NCBI GenBank assembly: GCA_045546255.1 | Contig: JAZQCK010000031.1 | Span: forward strand, 1 to 14,791 | DNA length: 14,791 nt | Source: RGIG5612 sp045546255 | GTDB taxonomy: Bacteria > Bacillota > Clostridia > Lachnospirales > Lachnospiraceae | Reading direction: 5' to 3' | Shown: positions 13,901 to 14,791 of the stretch, piece by piece | How positions within the stretch are numbered: position 1 is the first letter of the stretch | How the letters are laid out: each line of letters starts with the position of its first letter | Program-made: the position numbers and the translations under genes | The notes under the pieces: model-generated | The model's database searches: none | The model's input: only the letters and a program-made list of their open reading frames with translations | Told to the model about the DNA's origin: nothing

Positions 13901-14791
13901 TTATACATACCCCATAGTTCTGAGTAAAAACAAAAACAACGTCAGTGTCACGGAAGTGAACAATGTCGTGATAACGACGGCACTGGAAGTGACCGTTCCA
14001 TCATAACCATACTGCTTTGCCATGATATAACAGGATGGCGTTGTCGATCCCGCAAGCATGATGAAGATCGCAATCAGTTTTTCTGTGCGAAATCCCATCA
14101 GGATCGCAATTGTCGTAAAGACGACTGGCAGAATAATGATCTTGATAACAGATGCGACTACGGATAGTTTTAATTTCTTAAATGCATTTTGAAGGTTAAA
14201 CTCTGCGCCGATGCAGATCAGTGCTAAAGGCGTTGCAAGCCGCGCAATATAATCCAGCGGCTTCTGGATCATCTCCGGATACTTGATGCCGATGATGGAT
14301 GATAAAAGGCCCAGTACAATACCGATAACGATCGGATTCTTGGCGATTCCGATCAGAGCTTTTTTAATACGCCCTTTTCCCTGCGTCTTGTCTGCGATCG
14401 GTGACTCGGTCTGCAAAACGATCACAGCATAAATATTATAGAGCGGCACAGCCCCTAAGATCATCATGCCGGCCATCCCACTGCTGCCATAGATATTCTG
14501 GATCAAAGCAAGTCCAAGGACTGCCGTGCTGCTCCGGTAAGAAGCCTGAACAAATTCTCCCAAAACATTTTTATCTTTTACAAAGATCTTGGCCAGACCC
14601 CAGATTCCCCAAAAGGCTATGCTCGTTGCGATTGCGCAGAACAGAACAAACTTAATGTCAAACGTCTCTCGGATATCCATCGAGGAAAGGTCCACAAATA
14701 AAAGCATCGGCAGTGTCAGCGTAAAGTTGAATTTATTCGCGGTCTTTAAAAAACCCTCGTTATCCAGGATCTTGACCTTGCGCAGAAAGTA
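13901..14791 (-). CDS. AEC (auxin efflux carrier) family transporter, N-terminus cut by the window edge
   Basis: This multi-pass membrane protein is from the AEC/bile-arsenite-riboflavin superfamily, whose bacterial members move malate, malonate or other small organic anions. At least 296 residues are present, with about nine hydrophobic segments in two halves. Family marks include FVQASYRSSTAVLG in the first half and the C-terminal repeat AGSTTPSCYIMAKQYG followed by a hydrophobic helix to LRTMGYV. The first ATG in view (14705-14707) is not the start. The frame stays open to the window edge and encodes YFLRKVKILDNEG and FLKTANKFNFTLTLP, which match the first helix-loop of the family, so only about 15-20 residues are missing. 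It ends 18 bases before argF and is probably co-transcribed with it, perhaps handling an acid linked to arginine or ornithine metabolism, which is inference. Confidence 0.88.
   Translation of the reverse strand, partial: YFLRKVKILDNEGFLKTANKFNFTLTLPMLLFVDLSSMDIRETFDIKFVLFCAIATSIAFWGIWGLAKIFVKDKNVLGEFVQASYRSSTAVLGLALIQNIYGSSGMAGMMILGAVPLYNIYAVIVLQTESPIADKTQGKGRIKKALIGIAKNPIVIGIVLGLLSSIIGIKYPEMIQKPLDYIARLATPLALICIGAEFNLQNAFKKLKLSVVASVIKIIILPVVFTTIAILMGFRTEKLIAIFIMLAGSTTPSCYIMAKQYGYDGTVTSSAVVITTLFTSVTLTLFLFLLRTMGYV

Noticed and set aside
14705..14707. ATG taken as start of the AEC transporter
   Set aside because: The frame stays open to the window edge and the upstream residues match the family's first helix region, so the real start lies outside the window.

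Overview
The window looks like chromosomal DNA of a low-to-moderate GC Firmicute, most likely an anaerobic member of the Clostridia. This is inferred from AddAB in place of RecBCD, a two-gene SUF-like pair, a bacterial NSS transporter, strong purine-rich ribosome binding sites and U-tract terminators. I cannot name the genus. Every gene I accept is on the minus strand, so the window is described below in the order it is transcribed (high to low coordinates). I see no mobile element, CRISPR array, tRNA or rRNA.

Transcription unit 1 (14791 to 11813) has four genes. They are an AEC-family transporter cut by the window edge, a long-type ornithine carbamoyltransferase, a small nitroreductase-family flavoprotein, and a GIY-YIG domain protein with an N-terminal membrane anchor. 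The first three are 13 to 18 bases apart and almost certainly co-transcribed. The fourth follows after 37 bases without a clear ribosome binding site.

Unit 2 (11785 to 10243) is a single sodium-coupled NSS/SNF transporter. It has its own TATAAT promoter, a leader of about 150 bases and a clean intrinsic terminator. Almost all of the first 120 leader bases fold into two abutting hairpins that begin at the predicted transcription start. This is the best candidate here for an undescribed regulatory RNA.

Unit 3 (about 10209 to 3261) is addB-addA, the double-strand-break-resecting helicase-nuclease. The two genes overlap by 14 bases. addB seems to have a consensus -10 box exactly where a leaderless transcript would start.

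Unit 4 (about 3182 to 277) is a peptidase S66 (LD-carboxypeptidase/MccF-like) gene, then a SufC ATPase and a short SufB/SufD-type scaffold protein, ending in a strong terminator. The promoter carries a perfect 9+9 palindrome centred on the -10 box, and the leader carries a 10-bp hairpin.

Unit 5 (201 to 1) has an extended -10 promoter, a strong AGGAGG site and the first 42 codons of glycerol kinase (glpK), which runs off the left edge.

The gene content is mostly ordinary housekeeping. The points worth a second look are the regulatory leaders, the S66 peptidase joined to a minimal Fe-S assembly pair, the leaderless-looking addB, and the membrane-anchored GIY-YIG protein.
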